Source: a bacterium
GTDB taxonomy: Bacteria; CLD3; SB21
Direction: 5' to 3'
DNA: 32,323 nucleotides
NCBI GenBank assembly: GCA_013359335.1
Contig: JABWBZ010000006.1
Span: 1-32,323, forward strand
Part shown: positions 1 through 8,509 of the stretch, in pieces
Numbering within the stretch: the stretch's first letter is position 1
Layout: each line of letters begins with the position of its first letter
Notes under the pieces: model-generated
Databases searched by the model: none
Told to the model about the DNA's origin: nothing
What the model saw: only the letters and a program-made list of their open reading frames with translations
Position numbers and translations under genes: made by a program

Positions 1-103
1 CCAAACCGAGCGTAAACCAATGTACCACGCGGTCATACGAATGACCGGTACCTGGAAAGAACGACCGGATGATCGTTTTACGATCGACAACGGGACTGGC
101 CAT
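1..103 (-). CDS. Class I SAM-dependent methyltransferase-like protein, N-terminal part only (runs off the left edge)
   Basis: Absent from the ORF track because it is truncated. Minus-strand ATG at 103 reads MASPVVDRKTIIRSFFPGTGHSYDRVVHWFTLGL..., open to the window edge. FFxGTxxxYDxxVxxxTxG resembles the N-terminus of UbiE/MenG-like methyltransferases. It starts 3 nt after the msrB stop. Confidence 0.55.
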   Translation of the reverse strand, partial: MASPVVDRKTIIRSFFPGTGHSYDRVVHWFTLGL

Positions 104-106
104 CGC

Positions 107-610
107 TTAATCTTTTTTAAATTCAAGCGCGGCGGAATTAATGCAGTAACGCAGGCCGGTAGGCTTCGGTCCGTCATCAAACACATGGCCCAGATGCCCG
201 CCACAGCGCGCGCACAACACTTCATCGCGCACCATGCCGTAACTGTTGTCCGTTTCCCCGCCAATGGCATCTTTGGCGACCGGTTCGTAAAAACTCGGCC
301 AGCCCGTTCCGGATTCGAATTTGGTTTTGGAACTGAACAAAGGAAGCTTACAAGCGGCGCAAACGTAAGTACCGTCGTCATGGTTGTCCCAATATTTACC
401 CGTAAAAGCGCGTTCGGTGCCTTTTTCCCGCATAATATAATATACATCAGCCGGAAGCTCTTTCTTCCATTCTTCATTCGATTTCACAATTTTATCCTTT
501 CGTTCGGATGAATTTAAAACTGTTGTTTGTCCTGTTTTTTGTTCGTTCTGAGCTTTGGAACACGCAAAATTTGTCAAAAACAAAAAAGTTAAAATCATAG
601 TTTTCAACAT
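107..610 (-). CDS. msrB: Peptide-methionine (R)-S-oxide reductase MsrB with lipoprotein-type signal peptide
   Basis: Two CxxC zinc motifs (CAAC, CARC), [19 protein letters not shown] and catalytic RYCINS. N-terminus [17 protein letters not shown] is lipobox-like. Confidence 0.95.
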   Translation of the reverse strand: MLKTMILTFLFLTNFACSKAQNEQKTGQTTVLNSSERKDKIVKSNEEWKKELPADVYYIMREKGTERAFTGKYWDNHDDGTYVCAACKLPLFSSKTKFESGTGWPSFYEPVAKDAIGGETDNSYGMVRDEVLCARCGGHLGHVFDDGPKPTGLRYCINSAALEFKKD

Positions 611-636
611 ACGCTGACTCCGGGTAAAAAATAAAA

Positions 637-670
637 AGTTAGATAAAAGCCATGAATGTCTTATCTAACT
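637..670 (-). promoter_or_regulatory. Perfect 10-bp inverted repeat in the msrB leader, followed (minus strand) by TTTTTATTTTTT
   Basis: AGTTAGATAA (637-646) / TTATCTAACT (661-670), 14-nt loop. The minus-strand T-tract ends 15 nt before the msrB ATG. Confidence 0.6.
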
Positions 671-924
671 CGGTTTTTGAATTTAAATTTCAGGAAAAAT
701 GAATTTTTTTTGATACAATAATTCATGAAAAAATAATCTCACCATGCCTCATTCGTAAGCGGTAAAACTAGTAGAAATCTCTTAAAATCTCAAATATCGT
801 TTTAATTATCCGTTTTCCTTGCCTGATCTGCCGCCAATGAGACGACAGCCCGCTCTTTTTTTTCTATATTGCCGTACGTTTACAGCAATTAATCCTTTAG
901 ACTGACCATTAAAACGGAGGTTTT

Positions 925-1467
925 ATGAAAACATTAGCGGCAGCGTTTCTTACTTTAATCATCGCCGGCATGACAGCAAGTTCAGCATTTACTCAAAATG
1001 ATGAGCGCGTAAGCCAGGCCGCATCGATTTCTCAAAAAATCGGAGCGACGGAAGTTGTCATCACGTATAGCCGTCCCGGCGTAAAAGGGCGAAAAATCTG
1101 GGGTGAATTGGTGCCGTGGGGCGAAAAACCTTTTCCATGGCGCGCAGGAGCCAATGAAAATACGACGATTTCTTTTTCGACCGACGTTGAAATCGAAGGA
1201 AAAAAATTACCGGCTGGCAAATACGGATTGCACATGACGCCGCAACAGGATCAGTGGACGATTATTTTCAGCAAGAAAAATAATTCCTGGGGAAGTTTCA
1301 AATACAATAAAGACGAAGATGCGCTTCGGGTCAATGTAAAACCCGTGAGTGCGCCGATGAAGGAATGGCTGGAGTACGAATTCGACGATATGACGCAGAC
1401 TTCCGGAACAATCAATTTATACTGGGAAAAATTGCGTGTACCGATTGCTGTTAAAATCGCCAAATAA
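925..1467 (+). CDS. DUF2911 domain protein, secreted
   Basis: Signal peptide; VSQAASISQKIGATEVVITYSRPGVKGRKIWGELVPWGEKPFPWRAGANENTTISFSTDVEIEGKKLPAGKYGLHMTP is typical of DUF2911. SD cggagg upstream. Confidence 0.85.
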   Translation: MKTLAAAFLTLIIAGMTASSAFTQNDERVSQAASISQKIGATEVVITYSRPGVKGRKIWGELVPWGEKPFPWRAGANENTTISFSTDVEIEGKKLPAGKYGLHMTPQQDQWTIIFSKKNNSWGSFKYNKDEDALRVNVKPVSAPMKEWLEYEFDDMTQTSGTINLYWEKLRVPIAVKIAK

Positions 1468-1508
1468 TTTTTTCGTTTATGGTTTAAATATTAAAAGGAA
1501 ATTTTTGT

Positions 1509-2618
1509 ATGACATTTCATTTTGGTTCGTATTACAAAAAATTTATTAATTTTGCGTTACTTCTATCGCTATCCCTGCCAGTGTTTTCGCAAATAGATTC
1601 ATCCAGCACGCGCACGCGGACGACTACGAAAGTTGCCGATGGTGTGTACATGATCCGCCATAAAGACTCGCCGGATGGTTTTCCGCAAGGCAATACGACC
1701 GTGATTATCGGCGAACGTGAAGTTTTTGTCGTCGATGCATGTTATCTCCCGTCCTCCGCTAAGGAAGATATCGCACAAATTCGCCAATGGGCAAACAAAC
1801 CGGTTCGTTATTTATTCAACACGCACTGGCATAACGATCACGTCAATGGGAACGGAACATACGCCGAGGCATTTCCCGATATAACGATCATAGCTCATTT
1901 TGAGACGAGCAAACAAATAAAAGGATATGCGCCGGGAATTTTCGAACGATTTCCCACGCGCGGCGCAGCGTTCCAGCAAATTATCGATTCCGGCAAAGAC
2001 CCCAACGGAAGGGTGTTGAATGCCGACGAGATCAAAGCTTACAAAGAAGCGCTTGCCGGGCTCGCTCCTGTTTCGGAAGAATTTAAAAAAATAAAACTTC
2101 GTATGCCGAACATGACGTTCGACAGCGAATTGACGCTGGATATAGGCAATCGTGAAATTCAGATCAAATATCTCGGCCGCGGCAATACGGCTGGCGACGC
2201 CATCGTCTATTTACCCAAGGAAAAAATTTTAATTGCCGGCGATTTGCTCGATAGTCCTGTGCCTTATCTCGGCAGCGGCTATCCGTCGCAACACGCTAAA
2301 ACACTGCGCAAAATGGCTCAAATGGATTTTGAAATACTGATTCCCGGGCACGGCAATGTTCTCAAAGGGAAAACCTATTTGAATCTGGTGGCCGATTTTA
2401 TCCAAACCGTCGTCGATGAGGTCAGCAAAGCTATTTTTCAGATCGGCGGTGGTCCTCGTAATCTGGAAGCCGTCAGACAAACCGTACACAAAACAATTGA
2501 CTTTACCGAATGGAAAAAGAAAATCGTGGGTGACAATAAAGAAGACGGCAATTTTTTTGATGGCTTTAGCGTTCAAGGCGTCGTCACGGCTGCGTATGCC
2601 GAATCGTGGGGACGATAA
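1509..2618 (+). CDS. MBL-fold metallo-hydrolase, secreted
   Basis: NTHWHNDHVNGN (HxHxDH), later AGDLLDSP and PGHGNVL metal ligands; N-terminal signal peptide. Confidence 0.88.
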   Translation: MTFHFGSYYKKFINFALLLSLSLPVFSQIDSSSTRTRTTTKVADGVYMIRHKDSPDGFPQGNTTVIIGEREVFVVDACYLPSSAKEDIAQIRQWANKPVRYLFNTHWHNDHVNGNGTYAEAFPDITIIAHFETSKQIKGYAPGIFERFPTRGAAFQQIIDSGKDPNGRVLNADEIKAYKEALAGLAPVSEEFKKIKLRMPNMTFDSELTLDIGNREIQIKYLGRGNTAGDAIVYLPKEKILIAGDLLDSPVPYLGSGYPSQHAKTLRKMAQMDFEILIPGHGNVLKGKTYLNLVADFIQTVVDEVSKAIFQIGGGPRNLEAVRQTVHKTIDFTEWKKKIVGDNKEDGNFFDGFSVQGVVTAAYAESWGR

Positions 2619-2647
2619 TGTCCAATATAGGTTCGATCGAGTTGTGC

Positions 2648-2693
2648 CAAAAGTCAAAAATCGTAAAATTACACTTTCGATTTTTGACTTTTG
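2648..2693 (+). terminator. Long AT-rich hairpin downstream of the MBL-fold gene, candidate terminator
   Basis: CAAAAGTCAAAAATCG (2648-2663) / CGATTTTTGACTTTTG (2678-2693), 16-bp perfect stem, 14-nt loop. No clean T-tract follows. Confidence 0.45.
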
Positions 2694-2848
2694 ACCTATT
2701 TCGGTTCATTCACTGCCCGCAAAACATCCGATTTATTCTCTGATCGTTACCGTTTCACTCCGTTTTTAATCCGATTCATTCCATAGTTGAAACCCCTTTA
2801 ATACCTGCGCGTAAATTTCGTGTTACTCCAAAACTACAGGAGATTCAC

Positions 2849-4036
2849 ATGCTTACAAGAATTTTTTTATCCACGATGTTTTTTTTATCTTCGGCCATTG
2901 TAGCTCAAATTCCAGTTACCCAGCTCCCGCTCGTGTATCAGATTCCGGAAATGAACAAAGTTGAAATCAAAAAAGGCATTGTTTACAAAACGGTCAATGA
3001 TACAGCGTTGTCTTTGGATGTATATTACCCGGCATCGTTCGACAAAAAATCCAAACTGCCGGTCGTCATATTCAACAACGGCGTCGGATCGCTGGATCTT
3101 TTGAATTGGCGCGTATATGCCGATTGGGCCAAGCTCATTGCAGCCAACGGCTTGATCGCGATCAATTATCAAAGCCGCCAAGGACGTACATTCCAGGACT
3201 CGGAAGATTTGCTCGCGTACGTGAGAAGCCATGCGGTTGAACTGAGTATCGACGGCGAGCGAATCGGACTATGGACGTGCTCAGCCAACGTAACCGTCGG
3301 ACTGCCACTGATGATGCAACCCGAAAGAACGTATATCCGAAGCGGCGTTATTTATTACGGCAGCGCGCAACTTCAAACTATGCGAACCGATTTTCCGGTT
3401 TTATATGTACGAAGCGGTCTGGATGCAGCTAACATTAATACCGGGATCGAGCATACCGTTCGCCACATGACCGAAGTGGAATGCGATTTGACGTTCATTC
3501 ATTATTCCGAAGGACAACATGCGTTCGATATCGTCGACGATAACGATCGTTCCCGGCAGATCATCCGGCAAACGATCGATTTTTTCGTTTACAATTTAAA
3601 AAAACCTTCTCCGGTCATGCGTCCATTGACCGCCAAACGTTTTAAAACGCTGATCGAGCAGGGCGATACGACGAAAGCGTTTCAGGAATACCGGGGCTTT
3701 CTGAAATACATTCAAAGCGCCGGCACGTATCATCCTTTTTTCACCTGGGCGCTCAATGAAAACGGACTAATTGGGATCGCCTACCAATTACTTCAAAATA
3801 AAAAAAACAAAGAAGCTTTAACGATTTTTCTAATCAACACCGGCATTCATCCTGAATCTCCCAATGCCTTCGACAGTTTGGCCGATGCCTATGAAGCCGA
3901 CGGACAAAACGAATTGGCGGTTCGCACGGCGCAAAAAGCGCTTGACCTGCTGGCGAAAGCAACGAATCTCAATGAAAATTTCAAGAGAGGCATCCAAACG
4001 AGCGCAGAAGATAAAATCAAACGTTTGAAAAAATAA
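2849..4036 (+). CDS. Alpha/beta hydrolase (dienelactone-hydrolase-like) with C-terminal TPR module, secreted
   Basis: Signal peptide; LSLDVYYP...LPVVIFNNG and IGLWTCSANV nucleophile region; C-terminal TPR-like repeats. SD caggag. Confidence 0.75.
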   Translation: MLTRIFLSTMFFLSSAIVAQIPVTQLPLVYQIPEMNKVEIKKGIVYKTVNDTALSLDVYYPASFDKKSKLPVVIFNNGVGSLDLLNWRVYADWAKLIAANGLIAINYQSRQGRTFQDSEDLLAYVRSHAVELSIDGERIGLWTCSANVTVGLPLMMQPERTYIRSGVIYYGSAQLQTMRTDFPVLYVRSGLDAANINTGIEHTVRHMTEVECDLTFIHYSEGQHAFDIVDDNDRSRQIIRQTIDFFVYNLKKPSPVMRPLTAKRFKTLIEQGDTTKAFQEYRGFLKYIQSAGTYHPFFTWALNENGLIGIAYQLLQNKKNKEALTIFLINTGIHPESPNAFDSLADAYEADGQNELAVRTAQKALDLLAKATNLNENFKRGIQTSAEDKIKRLKK

Positions 4037-4062
4037 TCGGAGGCCGACGATGAAAAACTTGA

Positions 4063-5190
4063 TTGCAGTATGGTTTTTTTGTTCCGCTTGGTTCATCCAG
4101 TGCACAGGTTCGCCTGGCAAATTCGGACAAAATACCTTCAGCCGATTCCGTCGATCAGCAAATTCTTTATGCCATTCATAATGCGAACTTCGCCGAAGCC
4201 GATCGATTGATCGGAACACGTCTCAAAGAATTTTATGATCACCCGAAATATTTTTTTCTGAAAAGCTCCATGCTTTATCATGCCCGCTATTTTTCAGATA
4301 ACGGCGTCAGCCGCGATTCGTTGAAGCAACTATTGGCCGAGTATTGTCAGCAAACAATCGTAAGCTGCGAAAAACTTCCCGAAACTGCAGAGAATAAATT
4401 TTATCTTGGTTCAGCCTACGGTTATCTCAGCCGCGTTCACGTCATGAATCAATCGCTTACGGATGCTTATTTTGCCGCCAAAAAAGCAAACAGATATCTC
4501 GAAGAAGTGATCGACGAAAATCCATACTACTACGATGCTTATTTAGTTCCCGGCGTTGCCGAATATTTTGTTGCAACGCGCGCGAATTGGTGGCAATCGG
4601 GGCTTGCTTTTGTGAGCGGTTTCTCCAGTAATAAGAACAATGCGATCGATAACCTCCGGCTCGTTCAGGAAAAAGGAATATTCAATAAAGACGAAGCTAC
4701 GTTTATTTTATCACGCATTTATCAGTTTTTGGAACCGAATCCGGACCATGCGCGATATTATACTCAGTTGTATCACGAATCATTTCCGGGCAACCGCTTT
4801 ATGGCTACGGAATTCAACTCCATCCGCTTGACCGATATTATTACGGCTCGTGGCGTGCCTTATTTTAGCGAACATGCCGATTCATTGACCGCGTTGTACT
4901 CCATCACCAATGCGGGCACACTCAACGCTATCGGTTATCGTTTGATCAACGAAAAAAAACCGGAAGAAGCTTTATTGATATTTCAAGCTAATCTGAAACT
5001 GTTTCCGGAGATAGCCAATTGTTACGACAGCCTCGCCGAATGTTATATGACTTTGGGAAAAAAAGATGAGGCCATTCAATATTATTCTCAAGCCTATGAG
5101 AAAACATTGACGGACAAAAGCATCGGTGATCAATTTCGTAAAACGTTACAAGACGGCATTCAGGAAAAACTGAAGGAACTTCGGAAATGA
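4063..5190 (+). CDS. TPR-repeat protein; the 5' end appears frameshifted relative to a signal peptide starting at ATG 4050
   Basis: TPR-like C-terminus (EEALLIFQANLKLFPEIANCYDSLAECYMTLGKKDEAIQYYSQAYEK). The listed start is a TTG. ATG 4050, with SD cggagg, reads MKNLIAVWFFCSAWFIQC in a different frame. Confidence 0.75.
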   Translation: MQYGFFVPLGSSSAQVRLANSDKIPSADSVDQQILYAIHNANFAEADRLIGTRLKEFYDHPKYFFLKSSMLYHARYFSDNGVSRDSLKQLLAEYCQQTIVSCEKLPETAENKFYLGSAYGYLSRVHVMNQSLTDAYFAAKKANRYLEEVIDENPYYYDAYLVPGVAEYFVATRANWWQSGLAFVSGFSSNKNNAIDNLRLVQEKGIFNKDEATFILSRIYQFLEPNPDHARYYTQLYHESFPGNRFMATEFNSIRLTDIITARGVPYFSEHADSLTALYSITNAGTLNAIGYRLINEKKPEEALLIFQANLKLFPEIANCYDSLAECYMTLGKKDEAIQYYSQAYEKTLTDKSIGDQFRKTLQDGIQEKLKELRK

Positions 5191-6020
5191 AAAATTGGAA
5201 TATGATTTTAACAACGGCTCTGCTGTGCAGTTGTGCTGTGTCCGATCCGAATCGAACCATAGAATCGCTGAACATCAGCGCGCCGCGATTGGTTAAGTTA
5301 CCCGGTGCGAGCTTCACAATGGGCAGCGATCACGACACGCCCGCCGAAAAACCGGAGCATGCAGTGACGCTTTCTGAATTTTGGATGTCGTCGACGGAAA
5401 TTACCGTCGGACAATTTGGTGAATTCGTCAGGGCGACAGGTTATATCACTACTGCAGAGAAGGACAGCGGCGGATGGATTTTCGACACGACCATTTCCAA
5501 CATGGCTTTCAAAAAAGATGCGACGTGGAAGCATCCTTACATGGAACAAAACTCCAATCATCCGGTTGTCTTGGTAACTTGGTTTGATGCACAGGCTTAT
5601 TGTGAATGGTTGTCCAAAACCACCGGGCTTGCGGTTAGTTTGCCAACGGAAGCGCAGTGGGAATACGCGTGCAAAGCGGGCTCGAAAGATGGTTTAAACA
5701 TTAAAGACATCGCATGGATTCAGGACAGCACGCAATTATTTACGCATGAAGCGGCTGCGAAAAAGCCGAACATATTTGGAATTTATGATATGCTCGGCAA
5801 TGTCTGGGAATGGACTTCCGATTGGTACAGCGATTATACAGCGGACCATGCGACCAATCCTCATCAGACCGCCGATCTCGGCCGAGGGAAAATCGCTCGC
5901 GGCGGTAGTTGGAATTTTCCTGCAGAATTCGCCCGTCCGACTTTTCGACAACCCGGTCACGGTCCTAAAGCCCGCGCACAGGATTTGGGGTTTCGTGTGG
6001 TTGTTCAGATGGGACAATAA
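5187..6020 (+). CDS. SUMF1/formylglycine-generating-enzyme-like domain lipoprotein
   Basis: MTxGSD, EITVGQFGEFVRATGY, LPTEAQWEYACKAGS, GNVWEWTSDWY, RGGSW, LGFRVV motifs; lipobox LLCSC. ATGA overlap with the upstream gene. Confidence 0.88.
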   Translation: MKNWNMILTTALLCSCAVSDPNRTIESLNISAPRLVKLPGASFTMGSDHDTPAEKPEHAVTLSEFWMSSTEITVGQFGEFVRATGYITTAEKDSGGWIFDTTISNMAFKKDATWKHPYMEQNSNHPVVLVTWFDAQAYCEWLSKTTGLAVSLPTEAQWEYACKAGSKDGLNIKDIAWIQDSTQLFTHEAAAKKPNIFGIYDMLGNVWEWTSDWYSDYTADHATNPHQTADLGRGKIARGGSWNFPAEFARPTFRQPGHGPKARAQDLGFRVVVQMGQ

Positions 6021-6068
6021 AAACTGCAATTACCCTCAATGTCGGTTTTTTACAATCATTTTAGACTG

Positions 6069-6123
6069 AAGCTCCTTATATTTGAAACGATTCTTTTTCA
6101 ATCATTTTATTTTTAAGGAGCTT
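6069..6123 (+). promoter_or_regulatory. Inverted repeat that can pair with the Shine-Dalgarno of the DUF6265 gene
   Basis: AAGCTCCTTA (6069-6078) / TAAGGAGCTT (6114-6123), perfect 10 bp. AAGGAG is the evident SD for ATG 6128. Inner TTGAAA/TTTCAA stem 6082-6087/6096-6101. Confidence 0.6.
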
Positions 6124-6127
6124 TTTT

Positions 6128-6589
6128 ATGCGGTGGGTGTTTTTATTTATAGTTTTTGTTTTGCCTGCTTACGCGCAGGAAAAAATGACAGTCAATGATT
6201 TAGCGTGGTTAGCCGGTTGCTGGGATGGAAGTACGGACAAAAAAAACGCGACGGAACAATGGATGAAGCCCGCCGGCAACGCGATGCTCGGTATGAGCCG
6301 GACGGTACGTAATGGCAAAGTCACGGAATTCGAATTTATCCGCATTCATCAAGATGAGTCAGGCGAAATTTTTTACACGGCCAAACCTTCAGGACAAAAT
6401 GAAGCGTCATTTAAATTGATTAAAAAATCAGGAACGGAAGTTATTTTTGAAAATCCCAATCACGATTTTCCGCAGCGTATTATTTATCGCCTCGACAAAG
6501 ACGGTTCGCTGAAAGCGCGCATTGAAGGTAAAAATGAAGGCAAGGAAATTGGGATTGATTTTCCAATGAAAAAGATGAAGTGCGAGTAG
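6128..6589 (+). CDS. DUF6265 family protein, secreted
   Basis: Signal peptide; LAWLAGCWDG...EQWMKPAGNAMLGMSRTVRNGKVTEFEFIRI ... FENPNHDFPQRIIYR. Confidence 0.82.
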   Translation: MRWVFLFIVFVLPAYAQEKMTVNDLAWLAGCWDGSTDKKNATEQWMKPAGNAMLGMSRTVRNGKVTEFEFIRIHQDESGEIFYTAKPSGQNEASFKLIKKSGTEVIFENPNHDFPQRIIYRLDKDGSLKARIEGKNEGKEIGIDFPMKKMKCE

Positions 6590-6635
6590 AGATTATTCTT
6601 AAAATTGGAGTATCGCAGTGCCGCAAAGAATTTTT

Positions 6636-7583
6636 TTAAAAAAATAGGTTATTGTTTTTTCTTTTTTCGTTTCGGCTAAAGGCATGCTGCTTCGCCGGTT
6701 TTGAAAACGAAACAATTTCGTTGATGAACGATTCAATATAGCGCGGCATGGTTCCGTTCGGCAGGACCGCCGCGCTCCATTGCCGCACGACGCCGGACTT
6801 GCCTAACCGCACGGCGACGAGGCTGCCGTTGTCCACGTGCGGCTTTGCCGCCCACGTGGCCATGATGCCCACACCTAATCCCGCTTTGACAAATTCAATA
6901 ATCGCCTCAGTCAATTGAATATGCGAAATATTTTTCGGATACACACCCGCCGGAATCAAAACTTCCTGGAATAAATGGCTGTCTTTCTCAGGCACGTTGT
7001 ACAAATACAACGGTTCGTCTTCCAATTCTTTCAGCTCGATATATTTTCGTTTCGCCCATCGATGTTTCGGTGAAACGATTACTTTGAGTTCGTCTTTAAA
7101 TAAAGGTTTGCGGATTAGTCCGTCATTTTTTTGGCTGTGCACGATGGCAATGTCGAGTTTGCCTTCCTGCAACGCTTTGATCGGATGATGCGTCGCTTCG
7201 ACGATGATTTTGACGTCGACATGCGGAAATTCTTTCTGATACTTTCGTAGGATTTCCGGCAGCCAGTGATAACAGGTATAACATTGTGTACTCAGCCGGA
7301 TCGTACCCGATTCGCCCCTTGCTATCTGGTTAATCTGCCGGTTGACGGATTCGAGTTCGCGCATCACGGTCGTAGCCGATTGCAGCAATTTTTCGCCAGC
7401 CGGCGTGAGAATCATTTTTTTGTTCGACCGCAAAAACAACGCCACGTCCAGGCGGTCTTCGATATCGCGCAATTGATGGCTCAAGGCCGATTGAGTAAGA
7501 TGCAAGGCCTGTCCGGCTTTGGAAAGACTGCCTTCCTGCGCCACCGTCGCAATCAGTTTTAAATGCCTGACTTCTATGTCCAT
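6636..7583 (-). CDS. LysR-family transcriptional regulator, MetR-like
   Basis: N-terminal HTH MDIEVRHLKLIATVAQEGSLSKAGQALHLTQSALSHQLRDIEDRL. QCYTCYHWLPEIL and IPAGVYP resemble ECHSCIQWL and QPAGV of E. coli MetR. Confidence 0.88.
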   Translation of the reverse strand: MDIEVRHLKLIATVAQEGSLSKAGQALHLTQSALSHQLRDIEDRLDVALFLRSNKKMILTPAGEKLLQSATTVMRELESVNRQINQIARGESGTIRLSTQCYTCYHWLPEILRKYQKEFPHVDVKIIVEATHHPIKALQEGKLDIAIVHSQKNDGLIRKPLFKDELKVIVSPKHRWAKRKYIELKELEDEPLYLYNVPEKDSHLFQEVLIPAGVYPKNISHIQLTEAIIEFVKAGLGVGIMATWAAKPHVDNGSLVAVRLGKSGVVRQWSAAVLPNGTMPRYIESFINEIVSFSKPAKQHAFSRNEKRKNNNLFF

Positions 7584-7612
7584 AGTATGTCCCTAATCGA
7601 CGTATTTATATA

Positions 7613-7625
7613 TGAATAAAATTCA
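7613..7625. promoter_or_regulatory. Candidate MetR box TGAA-N5-TTCA inside the dyad ATGAAT-AAA-ATTCAT (7612-7626)
   Basis: TGAATAAAATTCA matches the published E. coli MetR consensus TGAANNNNNTTCA. It lies in the intergenic region between the divergent MetR-like and DinB-like genes. Confidence 0.6.
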
Positions 7626-7715
7626 TTGATTAAATGAAAACAATGAGTGTCACTAATACTACTAAAACCCGTTATATTAGTCAAACAAAAAAAACAAACA
7701 TAAGGAGAACAAATC

Positions 7716-8273
7716 ATGCAAGATCAGAAACGTTCATTTCCAACCGTCTATAACGCTATCAGTACGTCTCAATTGCTCGAAGTTTTTTCAGCCGCGCCCG
7801 AACGCTTGCGCAAAGCTATCGAAGGATTGACGGACGATGATCTGACGGCGCAGCCCAGGCCTGGGAAATGGTCGATCAAGCAAATCGTTTTTCACCTCGC
7901 AGACTCGGATACCATCGGATTTGTCCGAATCAAATTGGCGTTTGCACAGCCCGGCAGCGCATTCCCATTGTACAATCAGGATTCGTGGGTGCAAACGTTC
8001 GACTATCAGCATAAGGAACGGAGCACGATGGAAAATGCAATTCGACTAATGGAAATACTCCGATTTTTTACCGGTTCGATTTTTCGGCAAGCCAATGGCG
8101 CCGATTGGATTAAAACCGGCACCCATCCTGAATTCGGCGAGATGACGCTCAGAAATTTACTTGAACTTTATGCCGATCACGGCGAGCGGCATATTGAGCA
8201 AATTCTTGACATGCGGAAACTGTTGGGAAAAGAAATAAAATTGCCGTTGATGTTGGTGCAACGACTTTATTGA
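7716..8273 (+). CDS. DinB/YfiT-like putative metal-dependent hydrolase
   Basis: KWSIKQIVFHLADSD and YADHGERHIEQILDMRKLLG, the characteristic DinB-fold His positions. SD aaggag. Confidence 0.85.
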   Translation: MQDQKRSFPTVYNAISTSQLLEVFSAAPERLRKAIEGLTDDDLTAQPRPGKWSIKQIVFHLADSDTIGFVRIKLAFAQPGSAFPLYNQDSWVQTFDYQHKERSTMENAIRLMEILRFFTGSIFRQANGADWIKTGTHPEFGEMTLRNLLELYADHGERHIEQILDMRKLLGKEIKLPLMLVQRLY

Positions 8274-8509
8274 TTACGATCTGAATTTAAGAAATAGCAT
8301 TTCGCCTTTATACAATTCGATGGCATTAATTGTCGTTATCCTTAATCGGTGTAAAACATTCAATCTTGGCACATGACATTCGGTGAAAAATGGATTAGTC
8401 CAATATTTAAAATTCTTGTGTAGGCCTTTCGTTCAATGGGAACTTTAATAAAAGCAACTGCGTTGAAGCGATACAATCCCTGTATCACGACACACCGAAA
8501 GGCTTTACG

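Noticed and set aside
20-511. 163-aa plus-strand ORF opposite msrB
   Set aside because: Antisense to a well-supported msrB; no family resemblance.
8366-8384. TGGCACA-TGAC-ATTCG as a sigma-54 promoter before the cupin-like gene
   Set aside because: The -24 half is good but the -12 half (ATTCG) lacks the required GC at the proper spacing.
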